The notes under the pieces are model-generated. The model did no database searches and was not told the DNA's origin. It saw only the letters and a program-made list of their open reading frames with translations. A stretch of DNA of 55,673 bases, from positions 1 through 55,673 of the forward strand of contig SXOB01000038.1 of NCBI GenBank assembly GCA_005776945.1, written 5' to 3'. The position numbers and the translations under genes are program-made. This document shows, piece after piece, positions 25,695 to 34,890 of the stretch (its first letter is position 1; every line of letters starts with the position of its first letter). Source of the stretch: Pseudomonadota bacterium (GTDB lineage: Bacteria; Myxococcota_A; UBA796; GCA-2862545).

Positions 25695-28081
25695 GGGGAG
25701 CGGAAGCCATCTCCGGACGTGCCGCCTCATTTGCGCGGCCGTGCCGGACGGGTGGCCTGATAGGCCTTCTTGGGCTGGGGTGGGCCAGCACCGTTGGCGA
25801 CGCCGTGGCCGCTCCGCCGGTGCAGCCCATCCATCCGGTGGCCGTCGAAGCGCCGCCAGAATTGGCCGGGGTTTCGGGCGTCGTGCGGGTGCACATCGGC
25901 GTGGGTGCCGATGGCATCCCCACGGAGGTGCACGCCGTGAGCGGGCCCGCGGAACTACATGCCGCGGCAGAAGCCGCCGCGCTCCGTCTCACGTTTCCAC
26001 CGGCCGGCGAGCACGTCGACCTCGACGTCGACTTCGCGTTCGGGGACTCGGCGCAGAACGTCGACATCGAGGTCGTCGTCGAACACACGGGCGTCGAGAA
26101 CCAAGACACCCGGTCCGCGGTGCGCCTGGATGCGTCCGACCTCGCCGCCTCTGCGGGTGAGGACCTCAGCGAGGTCCTTTCTGGCGTCGCTGGCGTCGCG
26201 ATGGCCAAGGGCCAATCCGATGTCGGAAAACCGATCGTGCGCGGCTTCGACGAGCGCCGACTGCTCCTTCTCGTGGATGGCGTGCGCCACGCCGGCCAGA
26301 AGTGGGGCGCCGACCATGCGCCAGAGATCGACCCGATGTCCGCGGGCTCCATCTCGGTGATCCGGGGGCCCAATGGGGTGCGGTACGGCCCGGATGCCAT
26401 CGGCGGCGTCATACTCGTCGAGCCGCCTCCCCTGCGCGACACGTCGGGCTGGGGCGGCCGACTGACGTCCTTCGGCGCGACGAACGGCCCTCGTGGGGGC
26501 GCCGGCGTGCGACTCGACGGCGTCCCGGCGGCGCTCGACCAACTCTCCGTTCGCGCGGAAGCCAACTTCTCGGGTGGCGCCTCGCTGCAGGCGCCGTCGT
26601 ACGTTTTGGGCAATACGGCGAGCCGGACGTTCAACCTTGGCGCGACCGCGCGGTGGACCCTCGTCGGCGGCGGTGAGGTCACGGCCGCGTGGCGTCATCA
26701 CGACCTGTTGGCGGGCGTCTGCCATTGTGCGCTTGGCGACCCGGTGACGGCGCCCTCCATCGGTGCGCCAGCGGGGTCGGAGACCTGGCAGGCGTGGGCG
26801 CCAATAGAACCGCCCATGCAGGATGTGGTCCACGACCTCGGCTTGTTGCGTTGGACGACGGAAAGGGCCTGGGCGTCGCTCGCCCACCAGCGCAACTACC
26901 GGCGCGAGTTTGAGCCGCTCCGGGGTGGGGTCGAGGAGCCATCGCACACGTTCACGTTGCGAACCACCACGCTCGATGGAGGTTCGACTCCCGTCGACTT
27001 GCCGCGCTGGCGGGTCGAAGTTGGTGGCGCAGGAACCTACCAGGAGAACGTCGTGTCGGGGCTCGCCCTCGTCCCCAACCACCGCAGCGTGAGCGGGGGT
27101 GTTCACGGGGTTGGCCGGTACAAGACCGGTGGCTCGGCCCTCGAAGTCGGCGGTCGCGTCGATGCGATGGACCAGGTCGCCTTTCTTCCGGGCGATGAAG
27201 TGGTGGCGCGCGTCCTCGGCGGCCGGATGGATGCGTCGACCTGTGAGGTGACCAACGATGTCGGCCGATGCCCTGGGCAGTGGGTCACCGGCTCGCTGAC
27301 GGCTGGAGGCGTCCTGGCGGTCGGCGACCACGGGACCGCCCGCCTCGACGTGTCGACGGCGAGCCGCTTCCCGAATGCCGACGAGCGGTTCATCGATGGT
27401 ACGTCGCCGACCAGCCCCGTCTACGCGGAGGGGAACCCCGAATTGGGTGTGGAGACGGCGCGCGGCGTGGCCGCGTCCATGGATTGGAGCGACCGGTGGG
27501 TCGACGGGGAGCTGAGTGCGTACGTCACCTTCGTCAACGACGCGATCGGCTTCGAACCCGTGCTCGGGGACGCCGGCCAGCTGACCTACGTGACGACGGC
27601 GCAGGGGGCCTTTCCCCGATGGCATCATTTGGCGCGGGACGTGCGAGTGCAGGGGCTGGATGGGGCCCTGTCCATCGGCCACCACGAGGTTGTGGGCCTC
27701 GAGTTCATCGGGTCGGCTGTGCGCCAGCAGGAAATCGATTCTGGGCTGGCGCTGCCTGGCACCCCCGCCGACCGGTTGCGGTCAAGCGTCGTCGTTCGGC
27801 CGGCCATTCGAGGCCTGCGCGACACCGAATTCGCCCTTGGGGCGACGGGTCTTGCCAGGTCGACGTCGCAGGGGGAGGGCTTGCCACCGCCCGACGGCGC
27901 CTGGCTGCTCGACGCGCGCGCGGGCACGACCCTCCGGCTGCCCCGGGACCGAACCCTTGGCTTCGGCTTGGTCGGAACGAACCTGCTCGACGCAGCCTAC
28001 CGGGAGTCGACGAGCCTGTTACGCGCGACCGTCGACGAAGTCGGGCGGGACGTCCGCCTGACCGTCGATGCAACGTGGTGA
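25676..28081 (+). CDS. TonB-dependent outer-membrane receptor with N-terminal TonB-like domain
   Basis: 801 residues. A signal-like stretch (GLIGLLGLGWASTVGDAVAA) is followed by a module like the TonB C-terminal domain (VSGVVRVHIGVGADGIPTEV, LRLTFPPA; ~60-115), then the plug (DLSEVLSGVAGVAMAKGQSD, PIVRGFDERRLLLLVDGV, GSISVIRGPNGVRYGPDAIG) and a ~22-strand barrel ending LTVDATW. A loop carries AGVCHCALGD, a possible metal-binding CxC/His site. The substrate is unknown; metal chelate is a guess. Start GTG 25676 overlaps the previous gene by 19 bases and lacks a good ribosome site. The next gene starts at the stop (GTGA) and encodes its probable lipoprotein partner. Confidence 0.9.
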   Translation: MDCGVLRGAEAISGRAASFARPCRTGGLIGLLGLGWASTVGDAVAAPPVQPIHPVAVEAPPELAGVSGVVRVHIGVGADGIPTEVHAVSGPAELHAAAEAAALRLTFPPAGEHVDLDVDFAFGDSAQNVDIEVVVEHTGVENQDTRSAVRLDASDLAASAGEDLSEVLSGVAGVAMAKGQSDVGKPIVRGFDERRLLLLVDGVRHAGQKWGADHAPEIDPMSAGSISVIRGPNGVRYGPDAIGGVILVEPPPLRDTSGWGGRLTSFGATNGPRGGAGVRLDGVPAALDQLSVRAEANFSGGASLQAPSYVLGNTASRTFNLGATARWTLVGGGEVTAAWRHHDLLAGVCHCALGDPVTAPSIGAPAGSETWQAWAPIEPPMQDVVHDLGLLRWTTERAWASLAHQRNYRREFEPLRGGVEEPSHTFTLRTTTLDGGSTPVDLPRWRVEVGGAGTYQENVVSGLALVPNHRSVSGGVHGVGRYKTGGSALEVGGRVDAMDQVAFLPGDEVVARVLGGRMDASTCEVTNDVGRCPGQWVTGSLTAGGVLAVGDHGTARLDVSTASRFPNADERFIDGTSPTSPVYAEGNPELGVETARGVAASMDWSDRWVDGELSAYVTFVNDAIGFEPVLGDAGQLTYVTTAQGAFPRWHHLARDVRVQGLDGALSIGHHEVVGLEFIGSAVRQQEIDSGLALPGTPADRLRSSVVVRPAIRGLRDTEFALGATGLARSTSQGEGLPPPDGAWLLDARAGTTLRLPRDRTLGFGLVGTNLLDAAYRESTSLLRATVDEVGRDVRLTVDATW

Positions 28082-28623
28082 ACGGAGGACGAATGTGGCT
28101 GTGGCTGGCGTGTGGCGGTGTTTCGGACCCGGATGTGACCTCGCCCCAGGAGGTCATCACGGCCGTTGAGTTGTCGTTCACGGACGCGATGGGCACGACC
28201 GTTGCCCGGTGGTCGGACCCTGAGGGCGACGGCGACCCCGACGTGGACGCGGTCACCCTGGGATTGGCTTCCGTGGCCGACGTGGCGGTCACGTTCTGGG
28301 ACGGCGACACCGAGATTACCCCCGAGATCCTCGAGGAGGCCGCGGATCACCAGGTTTTCGTCACCGGCAGCGCTGCGGCCGGCACGACGACTTGGATGTC
28401 TACGGATGAGGACGCCAATGGCCTGCCGCTTGGCCTCAGCTGGACCGCCGAGGCGCTCGCAAGCGGCTCAGGCGACCTCACCGTGACGCTGCGGCATTTG
28501 CCTCCCGAAGGGGGCGAGGCGGTGAAGGTCGCGGGCCTGCAAGAGGTCGCATCGACGGAGGGTCTCGACGCTCTCCCCGGCGACTCCGACGCCTCCGTCA
28601 CGTTTCCGCTGACGGTGCCGTGA
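28078..28623 (+). CDS. Lipoprotein paired with the TonB-dependent receptor
   Basis: 181 residues from GTG 28078, which overlaps the receptor stop; ATG 28093 has a better ribosome site (GGAGGA) but leaves only five residues before the Cys. The leader is very short: RMWLWLAC then GGVSDPD. The mature part resembles lipoproteins that sit beside TonB receptors in Bacteroidota and Myxococcota: ELSFTDAMGTTVARWSDPEG, a Leu/Val-rich strand, ITPEILEEAADHQVF, DEDANGLPLGLSWT and GDLTVTLRHLPP. Probably a surface or periplasmic partner of the receptor. Its 3' end overlaps the convergent methyltransferase gene by 26 bases. Confidence 0.85.
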   Translation: MNGGRMWLWLACGGVSDPDVTSPQEVITAVELSFTDAMGTTVARWSDPEGDGDPDVDAVTLGLASVADVAVTFWDGDTEITPEILEEAADHQVFVTGSAAAGTTTWMSTDEDANGLPLGLSWTAEALASGSGDLTVTLRHLPPEGGEAVKVAGLQEVASTEGLDALPGDSDASVTFPLTVP

Positions 28624-29383
28624 ACGCGGGGGTCCGCATGGACTCCCGGAAGGCCAGGTAGGGGTCGGTCCAGGCGCCGTCGGCGCCGCGGACGACGAGC
28701 GTCTCCGTAGGGGCGCGCTGCGTCGGTTCGTCTGAGTTTGCACAGACGAGCACCGCGATGAGCGGGGTGCGCCCCTCGCGGAACACGACGTCGAGGCGGG
28801 AGACGACGCGAAGGCCAGCGGCGACGGGTGCGGCCTCGGTTCGGGGGTCGGCGGCCGCCATGACGAACGCGAAACGACCGCCGGGGGCGAGGCGCGATGC
28901 GGCGATGCGCGCGTAGTCGAAGACGTCGCCACGCAACTCCATCCGGCACGCTGCGCGTTGGGGAACGGGCGACATCACGCCTTTGCCCACGGGGATGTAG
29001 GGCGGAGATCCCGTGATGAGGGGCCACTTCCGCCCGGGTTCGAGCAAGCTGTCCGCGTCGCGCAGGTCGCCCTGGAGGATGTTCACGCGTCCTGCGATGC
29101 CGTTGATGCCGGCCGTTCGGCGCGCGAGGCCGACGCTGACCTCTTGGGCCTCGATGCCCGTCAAGGTGGTCGTCGTCGGCAGCTTGGCGAGCGCCGCGTA
29201 GCCGACGGAACCGATCCCGCAGCCAAGGTCGAGCAGGTCGTCGGCCTCGGGCCTGGCGCGCGTGGCCATCCACGCCGTCGTCAGGTCGTCGGTCGAGAAG
29301 CGATGGCCCCGGGCCAGTTGAAGGATTTTCCAGTCGCCGACGAGCCGATCGAGGGTCTCCGCCTCGTTCAGGGACACGACCAC
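28598..29383 (-). CDS. SAM-dependent methyltransferase, TrmN6-like
   Basis: About 261 residues. Class I methyltransferase with motif I DLLDLGCGIGSVGYAAL, an acidic residue after strand 2 (LTGIEAQEVSV), motif IV GSPPYIPVG and GGRFAFVMAA. Motif IV is the SPPY variant of NPPY found in amino-methyltransferases of the tRNA1(Val) m6A37 (TrmN6/YfiC) group; MELRGDVFDYARIA also fits that group. The target could be tRNA or another nitrogen substrate. The start is uncertain: GTG 29383 or GTG 29377, both slightly overlapping the end of the upstream lipoprotein gene, neither with a clear ribosome site. Confidence 0.87.
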   Translation of the reverse strand: MVVSLNEAETLDRLVGDWKILQLARGHRFSTDDLTTAWMATRARPEADDLLDLGCGIGSVGYAALAKLPTTTTLTGIEAQEVSVGLARRTAGINGIAGRVNILQGDLRDADSLLEPGRKWPLITGSPPYIPVGKGVMSPVPQRAACRMELRGDVFDYARIAASRLAPGGRFAFVMAAADPRTEAAPVAAGLRVVSRLDVVFREGRTPLIAVLVCANSDEPTQRAPTETLVVRGADGAWTDPYLAFRESMRTPAFTAPSAET

Positions 29384-30342
29384 GTCCAAAGTTCGCTGCT
29401 CGAGAAGGTACCCGGGACGTCCTCGTAGTCCGTGTCGATGTCGACGCGGGACACGAGGTCCGTGAACGGGTCGAAGAACCAGCCTTCTTCCTCGTGGTAA
29501 ATCGTGTCTGGGAGCAGGTCCGCGTCGGTGATGATCAACTCTGGCCACTCGGTGGCGCCGTGCCAAGTCCACGTGGTCGTCACGAGGCCAGCCGCGTCAT
29601 CCCGCTCGCGAAAGGTGAGGCGGCCGAAGTCGTCAAAGACGGAGCGTTCGACGGCGTCGATGTCCCCGTCCGCGCCGAAGTCGATGCTCTCCGTGGGGTC
29701 ATTGAGGCTCCACGTCCAGGTGTGGATCTCGTCCGGCGACCCGTTGGGTCCGAGATCGAGGCTGTAGCGCTCCAGCTTGCCGTCCACGCCGTAGGTGTAG
29801 GTGCCGATGGCGTCGGCGATCCCGTTGGCGCCCTCATCGAGCTGGTAGGAACGTGGGTCGCCGCCCTCATAGGTCAGGGTCCAGGAGCGTTCGAGAACGC
29901 CGTCCGCGTTTTCGTCTTCGGTACCGCCAACCACGAGGTCGCCGTCGAACGCCCATGTCGTCAACATGTCGGGAATGTGGTCGCCGTTCGTGTCGTCCTC
30001 CCGCGACGTCCGGTTGAGGCCGCTTGCGTCGTAGGTCGCCGTCCACGACCACTCGATCGCGCCGTCGTTGTTGCCGTCCCAGTCTTGGTAGACGATCTGG
30101 CCTTCAGGATTCCACTGCTCCAGCTGGCGCCAAATCACGAGGTCGCCAGTGCCTTGGCGCAGGATGAGGCAACCCTGGGTTTCGGTTGGCTCCGTGGGTG
30201 GGGTCGTGACGGGTGGGGAGGGCGTGGAGGTCGTCGTCGTCGGCGTATCGGTCGGGTCGGGCACCGGCGGTGGCGGCGTGTCCGAGGCGTCGGTCTCCAC
30301 GATGGGGTCGCCGCCACAAGCAAGCAACAGCAGGGACCACAT
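29368..30342 (-). CDS. Lipoprotein with acidic repeat units
   Basis: 324 residues from ATG 30342, which has GGAGG eight bases upstream. The leader is MWSLLLLAC, an extremely short lipoprotein signal, followed by a Pro/Thr/Asp linker (about residues 12-48). The rest holds five or six imperfect ~35-40 residue units with Asp/Asn-Gly turns and Trp/Tyr strands: DWDGNNDGAIEWSWTATYD, DDTNGDHIPDMLTTWAFDGD, EDENADGVLERSWTLTYEGG, EGANGIADAIGTYTYGVDGK. They resemble the D-x-D-G thrombospondin-type-3/YD-like repeats of myxobacterial surface proteins and may bind calcium. No enzymatic motif. Confidence 0.82.
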   Translation of the reverse strand: MWSLLLLACGGDPIVETDASDTPPPPVPDPTDTPTTTTSTPSPPVTTPPTEPTETQGCLILRQGTGDLVIWRQLEQWNPEGQIVYQDWDGNNDGAIEWSWTATYDASGLNRTSREDDTNGDHIPDMLTTWAFDGDLVVGGTEDENADGVLERSWTLTYEGGDPRSYQLDEGANGIADAIGTYTYGVDGKLERYSLDLGPNGSPDEIHTWTWSLNDPTESIDFGADGDIDAVERSVFDDFGRLTFRERDDAAGLVTTTWTWHGATEWPELIITDADLLPDTIYHEEEGWFFDPFTDLVSRVDIDTDYEDVPGTFSSSELWTWSCP

Positions 30343-30367
30343 GGGGAAGCCTCCAAACCGACGGTTC

Positions 30368-31225
30368 TCAGCCCTCATAGCCGTCATCGGCGAAAGTGGG
30401 GGGCGGCCCGGATGGCGCGAGGCCAACGGCACGTGCACGCGAAAGGAGGCCGACCCAGGCTGCGCGCCCGTCGGCGCGGGGGTCCCAGGTTCGGGCATTG
30501 GCGTAGAGGTCCAAGTAGGCGGACACGGCGCTTGGGCTCGTGAGCGGGCTGCCCTCCGCCAGGATCCACGCGATGGCCTCGTCGCGATGGCGGCGCGCGG
30601 CCGCCAACGCGCGGCGCATGAGGCGGGAAAGGCCGAGGCGGGCGTCGCGTGAAAGGTCTCGGCGCAACGCGTTCGCGCCTAGCGGGAGCGGCGTCCCGGT
30701 GGCTGATGTCCAGGCGGCCCCGAGGTCGACGACCTGGTGGAAACCCTGCTCCGCGAACGTCATGCGGCCTTCGTGAATGAGCAGGGCCGCGTCCACCCGG
30801 CCGGTGCGGAGCGCTTCGAAGGCGGCGCCGTTGGGGACGATGGGAACGACGGTGGGCAGCACGGGAGGCAGGAGCAGCTGAGCGACCAACCACGCGGTCG
30901 TCTGGGCGCCCGGGATGGCCATCCGCAGGCCTCGCAGGCCGTCGACGGACATCGGCTCGCTGGCGATCACGACAGGCCCGTAGCCGTCGCCGAACGAACT
31001 ACCGTGGGGCAGCAGGTCGTAGCGGTGGGCCAGGCGGGGCCATGCGGCCGCGGAGATGGCACAGACGTGAGGGGGATGGTCGCTGGCCGCGGCCTCGTTG
31101 AGCGCCTGGGTGTCCGCGAATCGGACACGCGTGCGGAAGGGGCCAAGGTCAACGCGCCGATTCACGAGCGCCCAGACCATGAACCGGTCGTCCGCGTCGG
31201 GACTGACCGCGATGTCGACGTCCAC
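30368..31225 (-). CDS. MqnD-like protein (menaquinone synthesis, futalosine pathway)
   Basis: 285 residues of the MqnA/MqnD periplasmic-binding-protein-like fold. The N terminus VDIAVSPDADDRFMVWALVN corresponds to the MqnD opening SPCPNDTFIFYALV, followed by DTQALNEAAA, GPVVIASEPMSVDGLRGLRM and IHEGRMTFAEQGF. MqnD makes 1,4-dihydroxy-6-naphthoate from cyclic dehypoxanthinyl futalosine. No other mqn gene is in the window, and several MqnD residues differ, so a distant homologue with another ligand is possible. Start GTG 31225; it follows the PP2C gene by three bases. Confidence 0.8.
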   Translation of the reverse strand: MDVDIAVSPDADDRFMVWALVNRRVDLGPFRTRVRFADTQALNEAAASDHPPHVCAISAAAWPRLAHRYDLLPHGSSFGDGYGPVVIASEPMSVDGLRGLRMAIPGAQTTAWLVAQLLLPPVLPTVVPIVPNGAAFEALRTGRVDAALLIHEGRMTFAEQGFHQVVDLGAAWTSATGTPLPLGANALRRDLSRDARLGLSRLMRRALAAARRHRDEAIAWILAEGSPLTSPSAVSAYLDLYANARTWDPRADGRAAWVGLLSRARAVGLAPSGPPPTFADDGYEG

Positions 31226-31228
31226 GAT

Positions 31229-32434
31229 CTAGTTGCGCGCCAGGCGCTCGTTGGCCTGCCGCAAACGTTGTCCGAGCGTGGCGATGAGGCGCCATAGCAG
31301 CTGGTTGCCGAGGGCCGGCTCCACGAGGCAGAAGTCCTGCAGCGCCGCGCGGTCGATGCCGATGAGATGCCCGAAGCCCTTGGCCACGATGTCGGCAGAC
31401 CGCGGTTCGGAGTCGACGAGCGCCAACTCCCCGAAATGCTCACCGGCCGTCAACACGTTGATTTCCTTGCCGTTGACGCAGACACCGAATTCGCCCTGCA
31501 CGACGACAAAGAGGGTGTCGCCGGCCTCGCCTTGGCGCACCACGACCTCGTTGGGTCCGACGAAGCGCTCGGACACGATGGTGCCAACGCGGAGGCGAGC
31601 GGGGCCGGGGAGGTCGGAGAAGAGGAACAGGGTCTCCATCGCTCGGGCGCGGGCGGCGACGGTTTCGGCCTCCAACATCGCGTCGGGTTCGAGCACGACG
31701 ACCGTGACGTTGTCGCGTCCGCCGCCGTCAAGGGCGGCCTGGATGAGTTGGTCGACGCCGGTCGCCAGGCGCTTGGCGCCGAGCATCTGCGTGAGTGCGG
31801 GCTCCGGCACCATGTCGTGCAGGCCGTCTGAGCAGAGGAGGAGCCGGTCGCCGTCGAGCAGTTCGACGTGCATCGTGTCCGTACGGACGGTCGGGTACAG
31901 GCCGATCGCTCGCGTGATCACGTTCCGGTAACGAGACTGAGCAGCGTCGGCGGAGGCCAACATGCCGGACTTGATCAACTCGTTGATCATGCTGTGGTCT
32001 TCGGTGAGCTGCTTGAGGACGCCGTCTCTCAGCAGGTAGATTCGGCTGTCGCCAACATGGCCAAGGAAGGCCGCGCCGCCGCCGACGACGGCGGCCACCA
32101 GGGTCGTCGTCATCCCTTGACGACCGGTGCTCGACGCGGCTTCGTAGACCCGACGGCTGGCGGCGTTGCAGGCCTCATCGAGCAGCTGGAGGACGGCGTT
32201 TCGCGTCTCGCGGTTGGGGTCCGCCGAGTAGTGGTCGACGGCTTCTTTCAGGCCGGGGCCATAGGCCTGAAAGGTATTGACGGTGATGGCGCTTGCGAGC
32301 TCACCGGCCTTGCGACCGCCCACGCCGTCGGCCACGACGAACAGACCGTACTCTTCCGACGCGAGCAGGGAGTCCTCGTTCTGCTTGCGCTTGAGGCCCA
32401 CGTCGGTTCGGGCATGGAATTTCAGTCCGGCCAC
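31229..32434 (-). CDS. PP2C-family Ser/Thr phosphatase fused to a cyclic nucleotide-binding domain
   Basis: 401 residues. Residues ~1-250 are a complete PP2C domain with metal-binding acidic motifs: NEDSLL, FVVADGVGGRKAGELAS, FLGHVGDSRIYLL, LLCSDGLHDMV and GGGRDNVTVVVL. Residues ~275-390 are a Crp-type cNMP-binding domain (GTIVSERFVGPNEVVVRQGE, HFGELALVDSEPRSADIVA) with the phosphate-binding cassette GELALVDSEPRSA. It probably removes Ser/Thr phosphates placed by kinases such as the one at 36306-37910 under control of a cyclic nucleotide or similar ligand. ATG 32434 gives the usual LKFHARTDVGLKRKQNEDS start. Confidence 0.92.
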   Translation of the reverse strand: MAGLKFHARTDVGLKRKQNEDSLLASEEYGLFVVADGVGGRKAGELASAITVNTFQAYGPGLKEAVDHYSADPNRETRNAVLQLLDEACNAASRRVYEAASSTGRQGMTTTLVAAVVGGGAAFLGHVGDSRIYLLRDGVLKQLTEDHSMINELIKSGMLASADAAQSRYRNVITRAIGLYPTVRTDTMHVELLDGDRLLLCSDGLHDMVPEPALTQMLGAKRLATGVDQLIQAALDGGGRDNVTVVVLEPDAMLEAETVAARARAMETLFLFSDLPGPARLRVGTIVSERFVGPNEVVVRQGEAGDTLFVVVQGEFGVCVNGKEINVLTAGEHFGELALVDSEPRSADIVAKGFGHLIGIDRAALQDFCLVEPALGNQLLWRLIATLGQRLRQANERLARN

Positions 32435-32444
32435 GGCGTCTCCG

Positions 32445-34784
32445 TCAGAAGTCGACGATGTCTGGGTGGTCCTGGCTTGGGAGCCGCGGGAACGCGGGTC
32501 GGGAGTCGCCAGGCAGGTAGAGCTCCAAGTACGTGGCGTACCCCGCTCCCACCTTTCTTACGTAGTCCCGCGTCTCGCGCACTGGAATCATCTCCACCCA
32601 GGTGGCGACGTCCATCTTGTCGCCTCCTGCAGCCCAGGCGCTCACTTGGGTCGGTCCGGCGTTGTAGGCGGCCACGGCGACCGGCCAATGCCCCTCGAAT
32701 CGGTCCAGAAGGCGCCCGAGGTAGTCGACGCCATAGCGAACGGCGACGACGGGGTCGTCGAGATCTGCCGCAGTGAAATGAAGGTCGCCGATGCGGTCGG
32801 CGAGCAGCGCGCCGGTGCGCGGCATCACCTGCATGGGTCCGCGGGCGCCGACCCGGCTGCGCGCGGTGGCCCGGTACGTCGACTCTTGCCGCATCAGCGC
32901 GAGCACGAGGTAGGGGTCGACAGACGCCGTCGACGACGCGTTCCAGACCTGGCGGCCGAAAGCCAGCGGCCAGCCGAGGCGCCGCGCTTGATCTCGCGCC
33001 TCGTCGGGCTGGGACAAGTTCACGATCGCGGGGGTCGTTTTGGCCGCATGGTACGCGTCGCGGGCGGCCCAGAACAGGAAGCGCCATTGGCGCGGGTCCA
33101 GATCCGGCCGCCTGGAGCCGCGGGTCGAATGGCTTTCGCCCTCCCACACGCGGCCGAGCAACAGCCCGGACCGTTCGTACAGGCCGACGCCTGCGAGGTC
33201 CGCGGCGGCAAGCATGTCGGGCCAGTCCGAGCCCGTAGTCAGGGCGGTGGCGCGGAGCGTCTCCCGCGCGGTCGCGTCGTCAAACCAAGGTCCGGGCCCC
33301 GGGCCCCAAGGCAGGTCCCGAAGCGGGTCGCCCAAGGTCCAGTCGGCGTCGACGATCGCGCCTTCGTCTGGCTGCGGCCATCGACCGTCTCGGCCGCCTG
33401 CGCCGCGACACAGCGTGGCGTACCAACCGGTTGGATCCACGGTGTGGACGGCGGCACAGGCTTCGTTGGCGGCCGTCGCCGATTCGAGCACGGTATGGGC
33501 GCGGCTCGTCCAGTAGAGGGCGGCAGCGCGTTGGATGGGGTCGCGTGCCGCGAGTTGCTGGAAGCGCTCGAGCGCGCCCCATGCGTCGCCGGATGCGAGC
33601 GTGGCGACCCCCGCCAACAGCGATGCCCGGCGGCCGTCCATGCCACCTTGGCGCGCTGCGGCCTCGAATCGCTCGCGAGCGGCCTTCGGGTCGCCGGCAA
33701 CGAAGAGCGCACGCCCTTGGGCCTCCTCCTGGCGGCGCCAGGGACCCCGGCCCGAGAAGCGGTCGCGCCCGACGGCGGCCCAACGGGCGGCCTCGGCGAT
33801 GTTCCCGGCCTTGACGTTGACCCGGAACAGGCCCCAAGCGGCTTCGCCGCTCTCTTCCGCATTCCAGTTGGCCTGCCAGAGGGTCAGGAGGTCGTCCCAC
33901 CGGTGCGTGGCCGAAGCGAAGCGCTCCACTGACTCATCGACCCAGCGGGCGGCCCACGGTTCTTCGTCCTTTCGGGTGCGGACGACCTCGAAGGCGTTCC
34001 AGGCCTCGTCGCGACGTCGGTCGTCGCGGAGCGAGATGGCGCGGGCCGCCCAGGTGGCGAGGTCGTCCGGCCAAATAGCCTCGGCGACGCCGGCGGCTGC
34101 CATGCGCGCCAACGCGGCTTCGGCCGTTCGCCCGGTCACTGGGGCCGTGTGGTGAAGCGCGAGGTCGCGGAGCGTCCGCGCCGCGGCTGGCCCAGGGGAT
34201 TGCCGTAGCGCGAGGTCGAGCCGTACGTGTTCGGTCATCGCGTGGTCGCGGTGAGCTCGGTCCCAGGCGTCGGCGGCGTCCAGCGCTGCAGTCGCGTCCC
34301 CAAGCTTGGCCGATGCACGGGCGCGAATGGCGAGGCAATCCAGCCCCTCGTCGCTGTCGGGGTCGAGCCCGGCACAGGCCTTCAGGGCCCCTTTGGGGTG
34401 TCCGGACCGGAGGTGGGCGTCGGCCTCGGCAACGGCGGCGTGGCGGGCGAGCGGTCCGCCCCCCGACCGGACCGGCCCGAAGGCCTCGGCTGCGGCGCGC
34501 CAATCATGTTCCTCGGCGAGCAGCGTCCCGAGGACGAATCGCGCGGCGTCGCGCTCGCGACCCTTGCTTCCGGCGACCAGTTGCTCCGCGACATGGCGGG
34601 CGGTGTGGGCGTCGCCGACCGCGAGAGCACTCCTCAACGCTTCGGTATTGGGTGCATCGGTGGGTTCGGGAACTTCGCAGACGCCATGCGGATCGATGGG
34701 TGGCGTCGGGGACGCACCCGTCGCGCCCGCGCGCGCGCCGACAAGCGCGAGCGCAATCCATCCCCAAATCGGGCGCGGGTGCAT
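32445..34784 (-). CDS. Soluble lytic transglycosylase (Slt-type) with long helical N-terminal region
   Basis: 779 residues from ATG 34784; a TTG at 34814 would add ten residues before the signal peptide (IWGWIALALVGARAGATGA). A large TPR/alpha-solenoid (~40-560) is typical of Slt70. The C-terminal ~170 residues are the SLT domain: catalytic Glu in LALMRQESTYRATARS, GARGPMQVMPRTG, VRYGVDYLGRLLDRF, AVAAYNAGP and IPVRETRDYVRKV. It cleaves peptidoglycan glycan strands to 1,6-anhydro products in the periplasm. It is 10 bases upstream of the PP2C gene on the same strand. Confidence 0.93.
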   Translation of the reverse strand: MHPRPIWGWIALALVGARAGATGASPTPPIDPHGVCEVPEPTDAPNTEALRSALAVGDAHTARHVAEQLVAGSKGRERDAARFVLGTLLAEEHDWRAAAEAFGPVRSGGGPLARHAAVAEADAHLRSGHPKGALKACAGLDPDSDEGLDCLAIRARASAKLGDATAALDAADAWDRAHRDHAMTEHVRLDLALRQSPGPAAARTLRDLALHHTAPVTGRTAEAALARMAAAGVAEAIWPDDLATWAARAISLRDDRRRDEAWNAFEVVRTRKDEEPWAARWVDESVERFASATHRWDDLLTLWQANWNAEESGEAAWGLFRVNVKAGNIAEAARWAAVGRDRFSGRGPWRRQEEAQGRALFVAGDPKAARERFEAAARQGGMDGRRASLLAGVATLASGDAWGALERFQQLAARDPIQRAAALYWTSRAHTVLESATAANEACAAVHTVDPTGWYATLCRGAGGRDGRWPQPDEGAIVDADWTLGDPLRDLPWGPGPGPWFDDATARETLRATALTTGSDWPDMLAAADLAGVGLYERSGLLLGRVWEGESHSTRGSRRPDLDPRQWRFLFWAARDAYHAAKTTPAIVNLSQPDEARDQARRLGWPLAFGRQVWNASSTASVDPYLVLALMRQESTYRATARSRVGARGPMQVMPRTGALLADRIGDLHFTAADLDDPVVAVRYGVDYLGRLLDRFEGHWPVAVAAYNAGPTQVSAWAAGGDKMDVATWVEMIPVRETRDYVRKVGAGYATYLELYLPGDSRPAFPRLPSQDHPDIVDF

Positions 34785-34890
34785 GGGGCGTTTTGCCACG
34801 TCAGGCACGCGCAATCAAGCAGATTCTTCAGGTAGCGAATGAAAGAAGCGCTTGACGCGGCAAGTCATCATCACACGCGTTGACGCTGGC

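Noticed and set aside
32445..34814. TTG start of the lytic transglycosylase at 34814
   Set aside because: It would put ten charged residues before the signal peptide and has no ribosome site; ATG 34784 fits better.
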